Shown: positions 1 through 8,408, numbered from the stretch's first letter. The stretch: DNA of 21,078 nt from SUP05 sp964577715 (GCA_964577715.1 CAZOAA010000026.1:1-21078); one strand, 5' to 3'. Notes: generated from the sequence alone by a model not told the origin. Made by a program: numbers and translations.

Positions 1-12
1 ACAAAATTTTGC

Positions 13-294
13 TTGAAATTTTTAGAAATAAGCCGCTTAAGTTGTCTTGACCCTAAAATAATAAATAAAACCATTGTTTCGCCTGTCAAAGAAGAGGGTG
101 TAGATACTGGGGACCAACCTTTGTATTCACATGAAGACCTAGAAGAAATTAAGTTTGTATTAAAGGCATTATTAGACGGTTGTAGCCCAGTTACAGGTGA
201 ACTTATAGACAGATCAGATCAGTTAAAAGATCCTGTGATTAAGAAGGCATTAGAAAATTGCTTAGAAATCTTAGATAAAATTTATAGAGAATGA
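13..294 (+). CDS. Small acidic protein of unknown function; start uncertain, possibly cut by the left edge
   Basis: I do not recognise this family. The frame is open from base 1 to the TGA at 292-294. The only initiator near the edge is a TTG at 13, with no convincing ribosome binding site, so the protein may begin outside the window. A later in-frame TTG at 121 would give a product of about 57 residues. From about residue 37 (YSHEDLEE) the protein looks like an ordinary helical domain, with a G-CSPVTGE turn between two helices rich in K, E and L. The first 35 residues look less protein-like. There is no signal peptide, membrane segment or metal motif. It converges on purH, 115 bp away. That a gene exists is fairly likely; its start and function are open. 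Confidence 0.45.
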   Translation: MKFLEISRLSCLDPKIINKTIVSPVKEEGVDTGDQPLYSHEDLEEIKFVLKALLDGCSPVTGELIDRSDQLKDPVIKKALENCLEILDKIYRE

Positions 295-337
295 TTTTTG
301 TTTAAATCAAGGCATAAGGCAAAATAAGGGTTGGGAG

Positions 338-352
338 CTTACAAATTGTAAG
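338..352. repeat. Perfect palindrome between the small ORF and purH
   Basis: CTTACAA-A-TTGTAAG is a 7-bp inverted repeat around one central base. It lies in the 115-bp gap between the convergent small ORF and purH. No T-run follows it on either strand, so it does not look like an intrinsic terminator. Its core TTACAAATTGTAA matches 12 of 13 bases of the palindrome upstream of purH (1979-1991). I see nothing else recognisable in 295-409. Confidence 0.55.
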
Positions 353-409
353 TGACCGTTCTGAAGTTTGACTTATAACGCAGAGTTAAGCGAAAAGCAC
401 CTCTATAAA

Positions 410-1951
410 TTAGTGTTTGAAGTGACGCATGCCGGTAAACACCATCGCAATACCATGCTCATTTGCTGCTTCAACAACTTCATCATCACGCATTGAGCCG
501 CCTGGCTGAATAATAGCCTTAATGCCAGCTTCTGCGGCAGCATCAATGCCATCTCTAAATGGGAAGAACGCATCTGATGCCATGACTGATCCTTCAACAA
601 CAAGATTTTCATCGGCAGCTTTAATGCCAGCAATCTTGGCCGAGTAAACACGAGACATTTGTCCTGCACCAACACCGATTGTCATTTTATTTTTCACATA
701 AACAATAGCATTTGACTTAACTGATTTAGCAACTTTCCAAGCAAACATTAAATCATCTAGTTGCTCGTCTGTTGGCTGTGTTTCACTTACGCAAATCATA
801 TCCTTTTTAGCAATTGAGCCAAGATCTTTATCTTGTACTAGTAGGCCGCCGGTTACACGTTTATAGTCAAGTGATGGTTTGGCAGTGGTTAAATCACCGC
901 ACTCAAGAGCACGGACATTTTTCTTTTCAGCCAGTGTTGTTTTGGCGTCCTCATCAACATGCGGGGCGATAATTACTTCAACAAACTGGCGATCAATAAT
1001 TGCCTCAGCAGTTTTTTTGTCTAGATTGCGGTTAAAGGCAATAATACCGCCAAAGGCTGAAGTTGGATCAGTTTTGAATGCGTCATCATACGCTTCAAAA
1101 ATATTTGATCTAACCGCTACACCACAAGGGTTAGCGTGTTTCACAATAACGCAAGCAGGCTCTTCAAATGTGCGTACACATTCTAATGCTGCATCAGCAT
1201 CAGCCATATTATTGAATGACATTTCTTTGCCTTGGAATTGAGTGCTGGATGCCACACAAGCTTCAGAGATATTATTCTCTACGTAGAATGCTGCTGATTG
1301 ATGCGGGTTCTCACCATAGCGCATAGACTGGGTTTTATTAAATTGAATATTCATGGTGTTAGAAAAACCATCTTCTTCTTTGCCAAGGTAGTTGGCAATG
1401 GCACCATCGTATTGCGCTGTGTGCTCAAAAGTTTTTAGTGCTAGTTTTGTACGTGTTTCAAGCGTAGTGTCGCCATTTGTATTAATCTCATCAATCACTG
1501 TTCGATAATCTGAGGCATCTACCACAACTGTTACTGAGGCGTGGTTTTTAGCACTTGATCTGAGCATTGCCGGGCCACCAATATCGATATTTTCAATTGC
1601 ATCTTCCAATGTGCAATCAGGGTTGGCAATGGTTGCTTGAAAAGGGTAAAGATTAACAATCACCAAATCAATAGGATTGATGTCATTTTCTGCCATTACA
1701 CCTTCGTCAAGTCCGCGACGCGCAAGAATTCCGCCATGGATTTTTGGATTAAGGGTTTTAACACGTCCTGCCATCATTTCAGGAAAACCGGTGTAGTCTG
1801 ATACTTCAATTACTGGAATATTGTTATCAGCCAAGAGCTTGGCAGTGCCACCAGTTGATAGGATTTCAATATTTTTTGCAGTGAGCGCTTGAGCTAATTC
1901 AAGAACACCAGTTTTGTCAGAAACACTGATAAGAGCGCGTTGTATAGCCAT
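410..1951 (-). CDS. purH: Bifunctional AICAR formyltransferase / IMP cyclohydrolase PurH
   Basis: It catalyses the last two steps of purine synthesis in the cytoplasm: formylation of AICAR with 10-formyl-tetrahydrofolate, then ring closure to IMP. The 513 residues are close to the usual length (about 529 in E. coli). The N-terminal cyclohydrolase (MGS-like) domain shows SVSDKTG (9-15), LSTGGTAKLL (31-40) and KTLNPKIHGGILARR (65-79). The transformylase domain shows MRYGENPHQ (210-218) and KHANPCGVA (271-279), with the catalytic Lys-His pair. An AAGGA at 1957-1961 lies 5 nt before the ATG and supports this start. It is the last gene of the minus-strand cluster, 50 bp after fis. The dusB-fis-purH order is known in other gammaproteobacteria, where purD often follows; here no purD follows. 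Confidence 0.98.
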   Translation of the reverse strand: MAIQRALISVSDKTGVLELAQALTAKNIEILSTGGTAKLLADNNIPVIEVSDYTGFPEMMAGRVKTLNPKIHGGILARRGLDEGVMAENDINPIDLVIVNLYPFQATIANPDCTLEDAIENIDIGGPAMLRSSAKNHASVTVVVDASDYRTVIDEINTNGDTTLETRTKLALKTFEHTAQYDGAIANYLGKEEDGFSNTMNIQFNKTQSMRYGENPHQSAAFYVENNISEACVASSTQFQGKEMSFNNMADADAALECVRTFEEPACVIVKHANPCGVAVRSNIFEAYDDAFKTDPTSAFGGIIAFNRNLDKKTAEAIIDRQFVEVIIAPHVDEDAKTTLAEKKNVRALECGDLTTAKPSLDYKRVTGGLLVQDKDLGSIAKKDMICVSETQPTDEQLDDLMFAWKVAKSVKSNAIVYVKNKMTIGVGAGQMSRVYSAKIAGIKAADENLVVEGSVMASDAFFPFRDGIDAAAEAGIKAIIQPGGSMRDDEVVEAANEHGIAMVFTGMRHFKH

Positions 1952-1975
1952 TTTATTCCTTTGAGATAGATGTGG

Positions 1976-1994
1976 TAATTACAAAGTGTAATTA
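1976..1994. repeat. Perfect palindrome in the fis-purH gap, candidate operator
   Basis: TAATTACA-AAG-TGTAATTA is an 8-bp inverted repeat with a 3-base centre. It lies between the end of fis and the start of purH. It overlaps the predicted purH -10 box and start point on the minus strand. It could be a repressor site or a small hairpin; there is no following T-run of terminator length. It resembles the palindrome at 338-352. Confidence 0.55.
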
Positions 1995-2022
1995 TAGAGT
2001 TTTAGAGCTTGTAGAGTTCAAT
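1991..2022 (-). promoter_or_regulatory. Possible internal promoter for purH
   Basis: On the minus strand there is a perfect TATAAT (1991-1996). A TTGAAC lies about 19 bp upstream, inside the 3' end of fis. The spacing is longer than ideal, so this is a weak prediction. It would let purH be transcribed apart from the long upstream cluster, with a start near 1984 inside the palindrome 1976-1994. Confidence 0.3.
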
Positions 2023-2232
2023 TTTTTTCTTCAGGGTGCCACGATTCATACCAAGAATTCTCGCTGCCTCACTTTGGTTCTGTTCAACTTTATCCAAAAC
2101 AAACTTAATAGTGACTGATTCAGTTTCTTGCATGACCATTTTATGTACGCTAGAAGCTGACTCGCCATTTAGTTGCTCAAAGTAGCGATCAAGTTTTGCA
2201 TTAATGCAAGCAGGTAAATCTGTCGAACTCAT
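2002..2232 (-). CDS. fis: Fis family nucleoid-associated DNA-binding protein, short form
   Basis: This is a small DNA-bending protein that shapes the nucleoid and tunes promoters. Its 76 residues align with the C-terminal three quarters of E. coli Fis (98 residues). They carry the dimer helices (YFEQLNGE, 17-24) and the C-terminal helix-turn-helix NQSEAARILGMNRGTLKKKI (52-71). The N-terminal beta-hairpin arm, which in enteric Fis activates DNA invertases, is absent; this short form is common outside the enterics. Its ATG overlaps the dusB stop by 4 bp (ATGA), so the two are translationally coupled, and dusB-fis is a classic gammaproteobacterial operon. Confidence 0.95.
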   Translation of the reverse strand: MSSTDLPACINAKLDRYFEQLNGESASSVHKMVMQETESVTIKFVLDKVEQNQSEAARILGMNRGTLKKKIELYKL

Positions 2233-3203
2233 AGTGATTGTAAAAATTCCTCAAGTAGTTGGTATTGCACTTTGTGATCGGTGATTTTATTCACTTTTTT
2301 CCAAAATGATTGAACTTTTTCTTTGTTAAGGTAAGTAGCATACCAAAAAATATGCTTTCTTGCGAGCTGTGTGCCTAATTTTTCGCCATAAAAGGCGTGT
2401 ATTTGGCTAATATGCTCTAGAATTGTTTGTTTTTTGATTTCAAGTGGGATTTGTGGCACGGTTTTTCCATTTTTTAAGAAATGATCAATTTCAAAAATAA
2501 TCCATGGGTTGCCTTGTGTAGCTCTGCCTACCATTACCCCGTCAGCGAGCGTGTAATCAAGTACTTGTTTGGCTTTTTTGGCAGAGGCAATATCGCCATT
2601 AGCAATGACTGGAATATTCACTTGTGATTTGACGGCTTTAATAGTGTCGTATTCTGCCATACCGCTGTACTTATCTTCACGTGTACGACCATGAACACTG
2701 AGCATTTGAATGCCAGCGTCTTGCGCTATTTTGGCAATTGTTGGGGCGTTTTTATTGCTCATATTCCAGCCTGTTCGCATCTTTAAAGTGACGGGGATAT
2801 CGACTGCACCTACCACAGTGTTAAGAATGTCTTTAACTAATAATTCATCTTGCATAAGTGCAGAGCCTGCGGCTTTGTTGCAAACCTTTTTAGCAGGGCA
2901 GCCCATATTGATATCAATAATATCCGCGCCAAATTCAACTGCTTGCTGCGCTGAGTGGGCTAGCTCATCAGCTTGAGATCCTGCAATTTGGATGCTAATG
3001 GGCGCAGGCTCTCCAGTGAAATCAAGACGATGTTTGGATTTATTGGTATTGAGCAGGTGGTGTTGAATAACTACCATTTCAGAGGTGGTGAGTGCGGCAC
3101 CTTGGGATCGACATAGAGTGCGAAAAGGTTTGTCACTGGTGCCCGCCATCGGGGCAAGCAATACTTGAGATTTTAATTGGTAATTACCAATTTTAATAAA
3201 CAT
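2229..3203 (-). CDS. dusB: tRNA-dihydrouridine synthase DusB
   Basis: This FMN- and NADPH-dependent enzyme reduces specific uridines in the tRNA D-loop. The 324 residues match the family length. Visible features are the N-terminal LLAPMAGTSDKPFR (15-28, FMN-binding barrel), INMGCPAKKV (98-107) with the catalytic Cys102, the phosphate-binding HGRTREDKYSG, and VMVGRATQGNPW near the end of the barrel, followed by a helical C-terminal tRNA-binding domain. INMGCPAKKV followed by the fis gene identifies the B subfamily. It lies 9 bp after def and overlaps the fis start by 4 bp. Confidence 0.96.
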   Translation of the reverse strand: MFIKIGNYQLKSQVLLAPMAGTSDKPFRTLCRSQGAALTTSEMVVIQHHLLNTNKSKHRLDFTGEPAPISIQIAGSQADELAHSAQQAVEFGADIIDINMGCPAKKVCNKAAGSALMQDELLVKDILNTVVGAVDIPVTLKMRTGWNMSNKNAPTIAKIAQDAGIQMLSVHGRTREDKYSGMAEYDTIKAVKSQVNIPVIANGDIASAKKAKQVLDYTLADGVMVGRATQGNPWIIFEIDHFLKNGKTVPQIPLEIKKQTILEHISQIHAFYGEKLGTQLARKHIFWYATYLNKEKVQSFWKKVNKITDHKVQYQLLEEFLQSL

Positions 3204-3212
3204 GGAATTGAG

Positions 3213-3770
3213 TTACTTCTGAGCTTTCTTGGTTTTTTCAAGTAAGCGCTTTTGCTTAAGCTTGGAAAGATAGTCAACAAATAAGATGCCTTTTAAATGA
3301 TCTAATTCATGCTGGATACATACAGCAAGTAGATTGCTCGCATGTAAGGTAAACATTTCTCCTTGTTCGTTGAGTGCTTCAACTGTAATTTGGTGAGAGC
3401 GCTTAACCTCTGCCTGATAGCCAGGCACTGATAAGCAACCTTCAACATGTTTTTCATGACCACTTGTGCTTGTGATTTTTGGATTAATAAAGCATAATGG
3501 ATGGTGCTGGGTATCAGAATGTTTTTTATCAGAATCTTTTTTACGATTTTTCAAAAGTAATTCATAATCGTCTTGTGAGTCTGGAACATCCATTACTACC
3601 ACTTGTATGTGTTGATTTATTTGGGTAGCTGCTAGGCCGATCCCATCTTCAGCGTACATGGTTTCATACATATTTTTAACCAATTTTTTGATTTTATCGT
3701 CCACTACATCGACCTTTTTAGCAATAGTACGTAGGCGTGGATCAGGGTAATGAAGAATAGGAAGAATCAT
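3213..3770 (-). CDS. def: Peptide deformylase
   Basis: It removes the formyl group from the N-terminal methionine of new proteins. All three metalloprotease motifs are present: GIGLAATQ (43-50), EGCLSVPG (110-117) and QHELDHLKG (153-161). The metal ligands are Cys112, His154 and His158, and the catalytic residue is Glu155. At 185 residues it is longer than E. coli Def (169). The extra length is mainly a charged segment at about 65-90, rich in K, D and H, where most type 1 enzymes have a short turn. The usual partner fmt is not adjacent; def sits between nadB (4-bp overlap) and dusB (9-bp gap). Confidence 0.97.
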   Translation of the reverse strand: MILPILHYPDPRLRTIAKKVDVVDDKIKKLVKNMYETMYAEDGIGLAATQINQHIQVVVMDVPDSQDDYELLLKNRKKDSDKKHSDTQHHPLCFINPKITSTSGHEKHVEGCLSVPGYQAEVKRSHQITVEALNEQGEMFTLHASNLLAVCIQHELDHLKGILFVDYLSKLKQKRLLEKTKKAQK

Positions 3771-5326
3771 GAGTTGCGTATTATGGTATCGGTAGGTTTT
3801 GCTAGTTGCTTAGGATAGTCTTCATTGTAATGCAATCCTCGACTTTCAGTTCTGATGATTGCCGAGTTAATAATAATTTGTGCAATTTTAACTAAGTTTC
3901 TAAGTTCGATTAAATCATTTGAAATTAGATAGAGTCGGTAGTATTCATTGACTTCATTTTGAATTTGATTGAGTCTGAGTTGTGCGTAGTTAAGGCGTTT
4001 GTTACTACGAACGATACCAACAAAGTTCCACATAATACGTCTAATTTCATCCCATAAATGCGATACAACTACTTTTTCTTGTGACGGTGTTACTCGAGAT
4101 GCATCCCAGTTGTCAAACTCAGGTTGAGTCTTATCAAAAGATTGTTGGTTAATATGTTTTGCACAAGATTTAGCAAATACGATGCACTCTAATAAGGAAT
4201 TACTTGCCATGCGATTAGCACCGTGTACACCAGTATGTGCCACCTCTCCAATTGCGTATAGATTTTTAACGTTGCTTTGAGCGTCTAGACTGGTTTGAAT
4301 GCCTCCACAAGTGTAATGTGCAGCAGGTACAACGGGTATAGGTTTTTGTGAAATATCAATGCCAAAAGATATACATTTTTCATAGATGGTAGGAAAATGA
4401 TCTATGATCCAATCTTTATTTTTAAAAGATATATCAAGATACACACAATCAAAACCATTGGCTTTCATTTCAAAATCGATTGCTCTAGCAACAATATCTC
4501 TAGGTGCTAGCTCTGTTCGATCATCATATTTATGCATAAATTGATCACCATTTGGGAGAATTAGTTTAGCGCCTTCTCCACGTAGCGCTTCAGAGATTAA
4601 AAATGATTTAGCGTGTGGATGGTATAGACAAGTCGGATGGAATTGAGTGAATTCCATATTAACAATATTGCAACCACTGCGATAAGCCATGGCAATGCCA
4701 TCACCTGTTGAGGTATCTGGGTTAGACGTATAAAGATAAGCTTTAGAAGCGCCACCTGTAGCGATAATAGTTTTATGAGAGATAAAACTCTCTACCGTAT
4801 TTGTATTTTGGTTAAGAATATAAGCGCCGTGACAATGTTTATTTTTAGTAAGCAAATCAACAGCAATAAAGTTTTCAAATAATGCGATATTTTTTTTATT
4901 TTTAATGCTCTTAAGCAGGTTGGTTTGAATAGATTGCCCAGTTTTATCAGCAACATGAGCTACTCGTCTCGCACTGTGACCTCCTTCAGTAGTTAGATGA
5001 TATTGGTCAGATTTTTGTGTAAATCGAACCCCTTCTTTTTCTAAAGATTTGATCGCATCAGGTGCTTGCTCAACCATAAATCGCACAGCTGATTCATCAC
5101 CTAACCCTGCAGCTGTTGAAAGAGTATCTTTAAGATGTATATCAAAGTTATCTTCAGCATCCAATACCGCTGATATGCCACCTTGTGCATAATAAGAACT
5201 ACCTTCAAGGGCTTTATTTTTTGCAACCAATGCAACAGATAGGTTGTCAGAGAGTTGCAACGCACACATTAAGCCCGCACTACCTGTTCCAATAATCAGA
5301 ACGTCAAATTGATGTTGTGTTGACAT
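3767..5326 (-). CDS. nadB: L-aspartate oxidase NadB
   Basis: This flavoenzyme oxidises L-aspartate to iminoaspartate, the first step of de novo NAD synthesis; NadA then makes quinolinate. At 519 residues it is near the usual size (540 in E. coli). It shows the FAD-binding DVLIIGTGSAGLMCAL at the N-terminus, then SSYYAQGGISAVL. The succinate dehydrogenase/fumarate reductase-like active-site motifs follow: EGGHSARRVAHV, MEFTQFHPT, SEALRGEGA and ELAPRDIVARAID. HYTCGGI and GANRMASNSLLEC near the C-terminal third are typical of NadB. nadA and nadC are not in the window. It lies 16 bp after the RND exporter gene and overlaps def by 4 bp. Confidence 0.97.
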   Translation of the reverse strand: MSTQHQFDVLIIGTGSAGLMCALQLSDNLSVALVAKNKALEGSSYYAQGGISAVLDAEDNFDIHLKDTLSTAAGLGDESAVRFMVEQAPDAIKSLEKEGVRFTQKSDQYHLTTEGGHSARRVAHVADKTGQSIQTNLLKSIKNKKNIALFENFIAVDLLTKNKHCHGAYILNQNTNTVESFISHKTIIATGGASKAYLYTSNPDTSTGDGIAMAYRSGCNIVNMEFTQFHPTCLYHPHAKSFLISEALRGEGAKLILPNGDQFMHKYDDRTELAPRDIVARAIDFEMKANGFDCVYLDISFKNKDWIIDHFPTIYEKCISFGIDISQKPIPVVPAAHYTCGGIQTSLDAQSNVKNLYAIGEVAHTGVHGANRMASNSLLECIVFAKSCAKHINQQSFDKTQPEFDNWDASRVTPSQEKVVVSHLWDEIRRIMWNFVGIVRSNKRLNYAQLRLNQIQNEVNEYYRLYLISNDLIELRNLVKIAQIIINSAIIRTESRGLHYNEDYPKQLAKPTDTIIRNS

Positions 5327-5342
5327 GAATGCAGAACAGTAT

Positions 5343-7727
5343 TTAAGCTTTTTTAATTTTTGGCTTAAATATGAGTATTAGTTTTGGCAGTAGTGTTAAG
5401 TTTGCTAGTAGTGCACTTAACATTGCAATGGCGGTAAATACACCAAAGTAAATGCTTGGGATAAAGTTGGAAAGTGCTAAGATTAAAAATCCTAATGTGA
5501 CTGTGATTGAAGTATAAAACATTGCCAAACCAATAGACCCATGAGAGCGATACATGGTGGCTAAGTAATCTTTATCTTTTTGAAATTCAGCTTTAAAGCG
5601 ATGAATATAATGAATTGCATTATCCACACCAATACCAATAGCAATTGCCGATATAGTAATAGTCATTAAGTCTAGTGGGATGTTTAATAAACCCATAATG
5701 CCTAGAATGAACATTGAAGGTAATGTGTTAGGAATTAGCGCAAGAATAGACAAACTAATTGATTTGAATACAAATAAGAACATAACAAAAATCATGGCAA
5801 ATACAACAATAATAGTTTTGATTTGAGAATCAAATAAGCTTTGTAGCATGTTGTTGTACAGAACAAGCATGCCTGTTGTGTGGAAACCTTCTTTTCTAAA
5901 TCCTAATTCTTTTTCTATGTGCTGTTCAATGTTGCTAATTAGCTCGCCACGCTTAAGTTCTTTGTTGGTTTCTCGAATGCGAATAACCATACGAAGTTGG
6001 CCATTGTCTTCAGATAAATAAGGATACAAAACATGCTCTTTAGCACTCTCTGGTATTTGCCCTCTTACAATATTTAAGAAAAATCCATTAAGTGCTTCGC
6101 CATCATTTGCCTCCGTGAGTATTTGCATTAGAGTATCAATAGAGAGCACCTTGCCTGTTTCATTTAAACTGTCTAAATATTGATGAACAGTATGAATGTC
6201 TGCGCGCAAATCTTCATCAAACCAAAAATCTTCTGCTAGGTCGTCAAAGATGATTTCTAGCGGAATGGTGCCACCTAGTTTTTCATCAATCAGTGTTAAG
6301 CCTTGGTTGATTTCAGTTGATTCTTTAAAGTAATCAATAAAACGATTTTCAACACTTAGTTTATTGATTCCAAACCCTGCTGCTGCGATAAAAAATACCA
6401 AAACAAAGAGTAGGTGATTACCGAATTTTTCAGTGAATTTGGCCAAGCCATGTGTCACACCCAGTTCAGTTTTAAATTTTTGAACTTTAGGTTTCGGCAG
6501 GAGACTCATAATCATTGGGAAAGCCAAGAATGAAAGCACAAGTGCAATACTAACACCAATTGACATCATCCAACCAAAGTCAATAACAGGTCGAATGCCA
6601 CTAATAAGCAATGAGCTAAACGCGGCAAAGGTAGTTAGAGTGGTGAATAAGCACGGCTTAAACATTTGCTCCAAAGTTTGTTTGATGAGTTGTTGTGATT
6701 TTAATTTTGGATTATTTTGTGCAAGCTCTCGATAACGAACTACCAAATGAATAGTAACAGACAGTGTCATTACTAAAAGTAGAGAAAAGAAATTAGAAGA
6801 GATAACAGTAACTTTCCATCCTAAAAATGCCAAGATACCGGTCATAATTAATGCGCCAGTAATACTAATTCCAATCGGCATTAATACCCAGCGAATACCT
6901 TTAAAAATAATAGCCAGAATAAGTGTCATAAGGCCAATCACTGCCAAACTAAAGACAATTAGATCACTACTAATATAGCTAATAATGTCAGTGGTAATCA
7001 TAGGTAATCCACCTAAGAATAAACTGGCTTTATCTCGGTACTTGTCAATAGTAGAGCGAATTTTCGCAATGGTATCTGCTTGTATATCGCTTTGGATAGT
7101 GGCATTTTTTAAAACTTGTTTTTCAATAACTTTAAGTTTGTTTAATTCATCTTTAGAGAGTTTGTTATTACTTCGTTTCAGGCGCATATTGTCGCGCTGT
7201 TGACGTAGTTCATCGAATCTTTGGTTGCTTTTGAGTGATACTAAAATAGCGGTGGTTTTCCCATCACTACTAACTAAATTATTGCCATAGAGTGGCGAGG
7301 TTTTAAATTCATTAATCGCTAGTGCAAGATCGGCGTTGCCATTGTCAATAGACACTCCTTTAGAGGCTAGATCAGTTAGTGATAATGGAGGAGAGCGAAA
7401 CAAAGGAACATCTAGAATTGTTGTTACTGTTTTAACTTGCTCAATTTTTTTTATATCTTGTCTGAATTTTTTTAGATGTTCTAGTTGTGCCGGATCAAGT
7501 AAATTATTTTTAACCTGATAACTAATCACCAAAAAATCGTCTGAACCATAATCTTTTTTAATACTTTGGTAATAACGTAGATTTGTATCACCTTCGAGTA
7601 CTAGCGAGTCAGATGAGGCATCTAGTTGAAAATCAGGAATTTGCGAGATAAAAAACCCTGCAATAATAATTAGCAGTGCAAGACCAAGAGCTGATTTTTT
7701 TAAGACTAGATTATAAAAGCTATTCAT
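5343..7727 (-). CDS. RND superfamily (MMPL-type) exporter, inner-membrane protein
   Basis: This is a predicted proton-driven exporter of the COG1033/MMPL branch of the RND superfamily; the substrate is unknown. The 794 residues show the two-half RND plan. There is one membrane helix at about 12-30, a large extracytoplasmic loop (31-252) and a helix bundle at about 253-410. A helix at 438-455, a second loop (456-635) and a final bundle at 636-786 follow. The motif IAIGIGVDNAIHYIHRF (695-711) matches the conserved GxxxD region in the second bundle. Loop 1 holds a strongly charged, probably coiled segment (about 168-232). No adaptor or outer-membrane channel gene is nearby, so it may act on a lipid or small hydrophobic substrate; that is inference. 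It is 9 bp downstream of the methyltransferase gene. Confidence 0.9.
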   Translation of the reverse strand: MNSFYNLVLKKSALGLALLIIIAGFFISQIPDFQLDASSDSLVLEGDTNLRYYQSIKKDYGSDDFLVISYQVKNNLLDPAQLEHLKKFRQDIKKIEQVKTVTTILDVPLFRSPPLSLTDLASKGVSIDNGNADLALAINEFKTSPLYGNNLVSSDGKTTAILVSLKSNQRFDELRQQRDNMRLKRSNNKLSKDELNKLKVIEKQVLKNATIQSDIQADTIAKIRSTIDKYRDKASLFLGGLPMITTDIISYISSDLIVFSLAVIGLMTLILAIIFKGIRWVLMPIGISITGALIMTGILAFLGWKVTVISSNFFSLLLVMTLSVTIHLVVRYRELAQNNPKLKSQQLIKQTLEQMFKPCLFTTLTTFAAFSSLLISGIRPVIDFGWMMSIGVSIALVLSFLAFPMIMSLLPKPKVQKFKTELGVTHGLAKFTEKFGNHLLFVLVFFIAAAGFGINKLSVENRFIDYFKESTEINQGLTLIDEKLGGTIPLEIIFDDLAEDFWFDEDLRADIHTVHQYLDSLNETGKVLSIDTLMQILTEANDGEALNGFFLNIVRGQIPESAKEHVLYPYLSEDNGQLRMVIRIRETNKELKRGELISNIEQHIEKELGFRKEGFHTTGMLVLYNNMLQSLFDSQIKTIIVVFAMIFVMFLFVFKSISLSILALIPNTLPSMFILGIMGLLNIPLDLMTITISAIAIGIGVDNAIHYIHRFKAEFQKDKDYLATMYRSHGSIGLAMFYTSITVTLGFLILALSNFIPSIYFGVFTAIAMLSALLANLTLLPKLILIFKPKIKKA

Positions 7728-7736
7728 AAGTGAGTA

Positions 7737-8390
7737 TTAAAACTCAAAACTTGCACAAGACTCAAGACCTTGCATAGTGTCAATATGTGTTTCAAAAAGT
7801 GATTTGGTTTCCCATTTGTGTTCGCTAATGCGGGTAATTAGCTTTGCATGCATGGCATTTCCCTTTCCTTCAACTACAAAGATTCTACCACCTACGTTGA
7901 GTAGATGAAAGTAACGACCAGTAATTTTAGGTACGGCACTACCAACAATAACCACATCAAAAAAATCATTAGAATTCCAGCCTTTAGAAGCATCACCGAC
8001 TTCAAGCTGAACATTATCAATATTAAGTGCGCTTAGTTTTTCTTGGGCATTGTTGCTTAACTCTTCGTCAATTTCAATGCTGGTGACTGATTTGCAAAGT
8101 TTTGAAACCACAGCTGTTAAATAACCACTACCTGTACCAACTTCTAATACGGTCTCATCTTTTTTAATATCCAGCGCATCTAATAGACGACCTTCAATTT
8201 TTGGAGAAAGCATTTTAGCTTTATTACTGAGTGGAATTTCCATATCAGCAAAGGCTAAATTTTTATATTTTTCGGGCACAAACTCTTCTCGTGGAATATC
8301 TCTAAGGGCGTTATTAGCGATGTAATTGAGTCCGCCCCAAGGTCGAATTTGTTGGTCGATTGTGTTTTTTCTTGCTTGCGTAATGTTCAT
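7737..8390 (-). CDS. Protein-L-isoaspartate O-methyltransferase-like SAM-dependent methyltransferase
   Basis: This protein of 217 residues has the PCMT fold. The SAM-binding motif I is VLEVGTGSGYLTA (81-93). An acidic post-motif residue lies in SIEIDEEL (104-111), followed by a DVVIVGSAVP (145-154) strand. The N-terminal part (REEFVPEKYKNLAFADMEIPL) matches the family. The usual substrate-binding GQTISQP-like stretch after the IPL element is replaced by SNKAKMLSPKIEG (55-67). It may therefore methylate something other than isoaspartyl residues; the substrate is not known to me. surE, the usual partner of true pcm, is absent. It lies 18 bp after lpdA and 9 bp before the RND exporter gene. Confidence 0.82.
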   Translation of the reverse strand: MNITQARKNTIDQQIRPWGGLNYIANNALRDIPREEFVPEKYKNLAFADMEIPLSNKAKMLSPKIEGRLLDALDIKKDETVLEVGTGSGYLTAVVSKLCKSVTSIEIDEELSNNAQEKLSALNIDNVQLEVGDASKGWNSNDFFDVVIVGSAVPKITGRYFHLLNVGGRIFVVEGKGNAMHAKLITRISEHKWETKSLFETHIDTMQGLESCASFEF

Positions 8391-8408
8391 GATAAATATT
8401 TTTTATTC

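Noticed and set aside
879..1241. Plus-strand ORF of 120 codons inside purH
   Set aside because: purH is certain on the other strand; the composition is that of a shadow frame.
1976..1994. Palindrome as the fis terminator
   Set aside because: The stem is nearly all A/T and has no long T-run after it on the minus strand; it also sits over a predicted -10 box.
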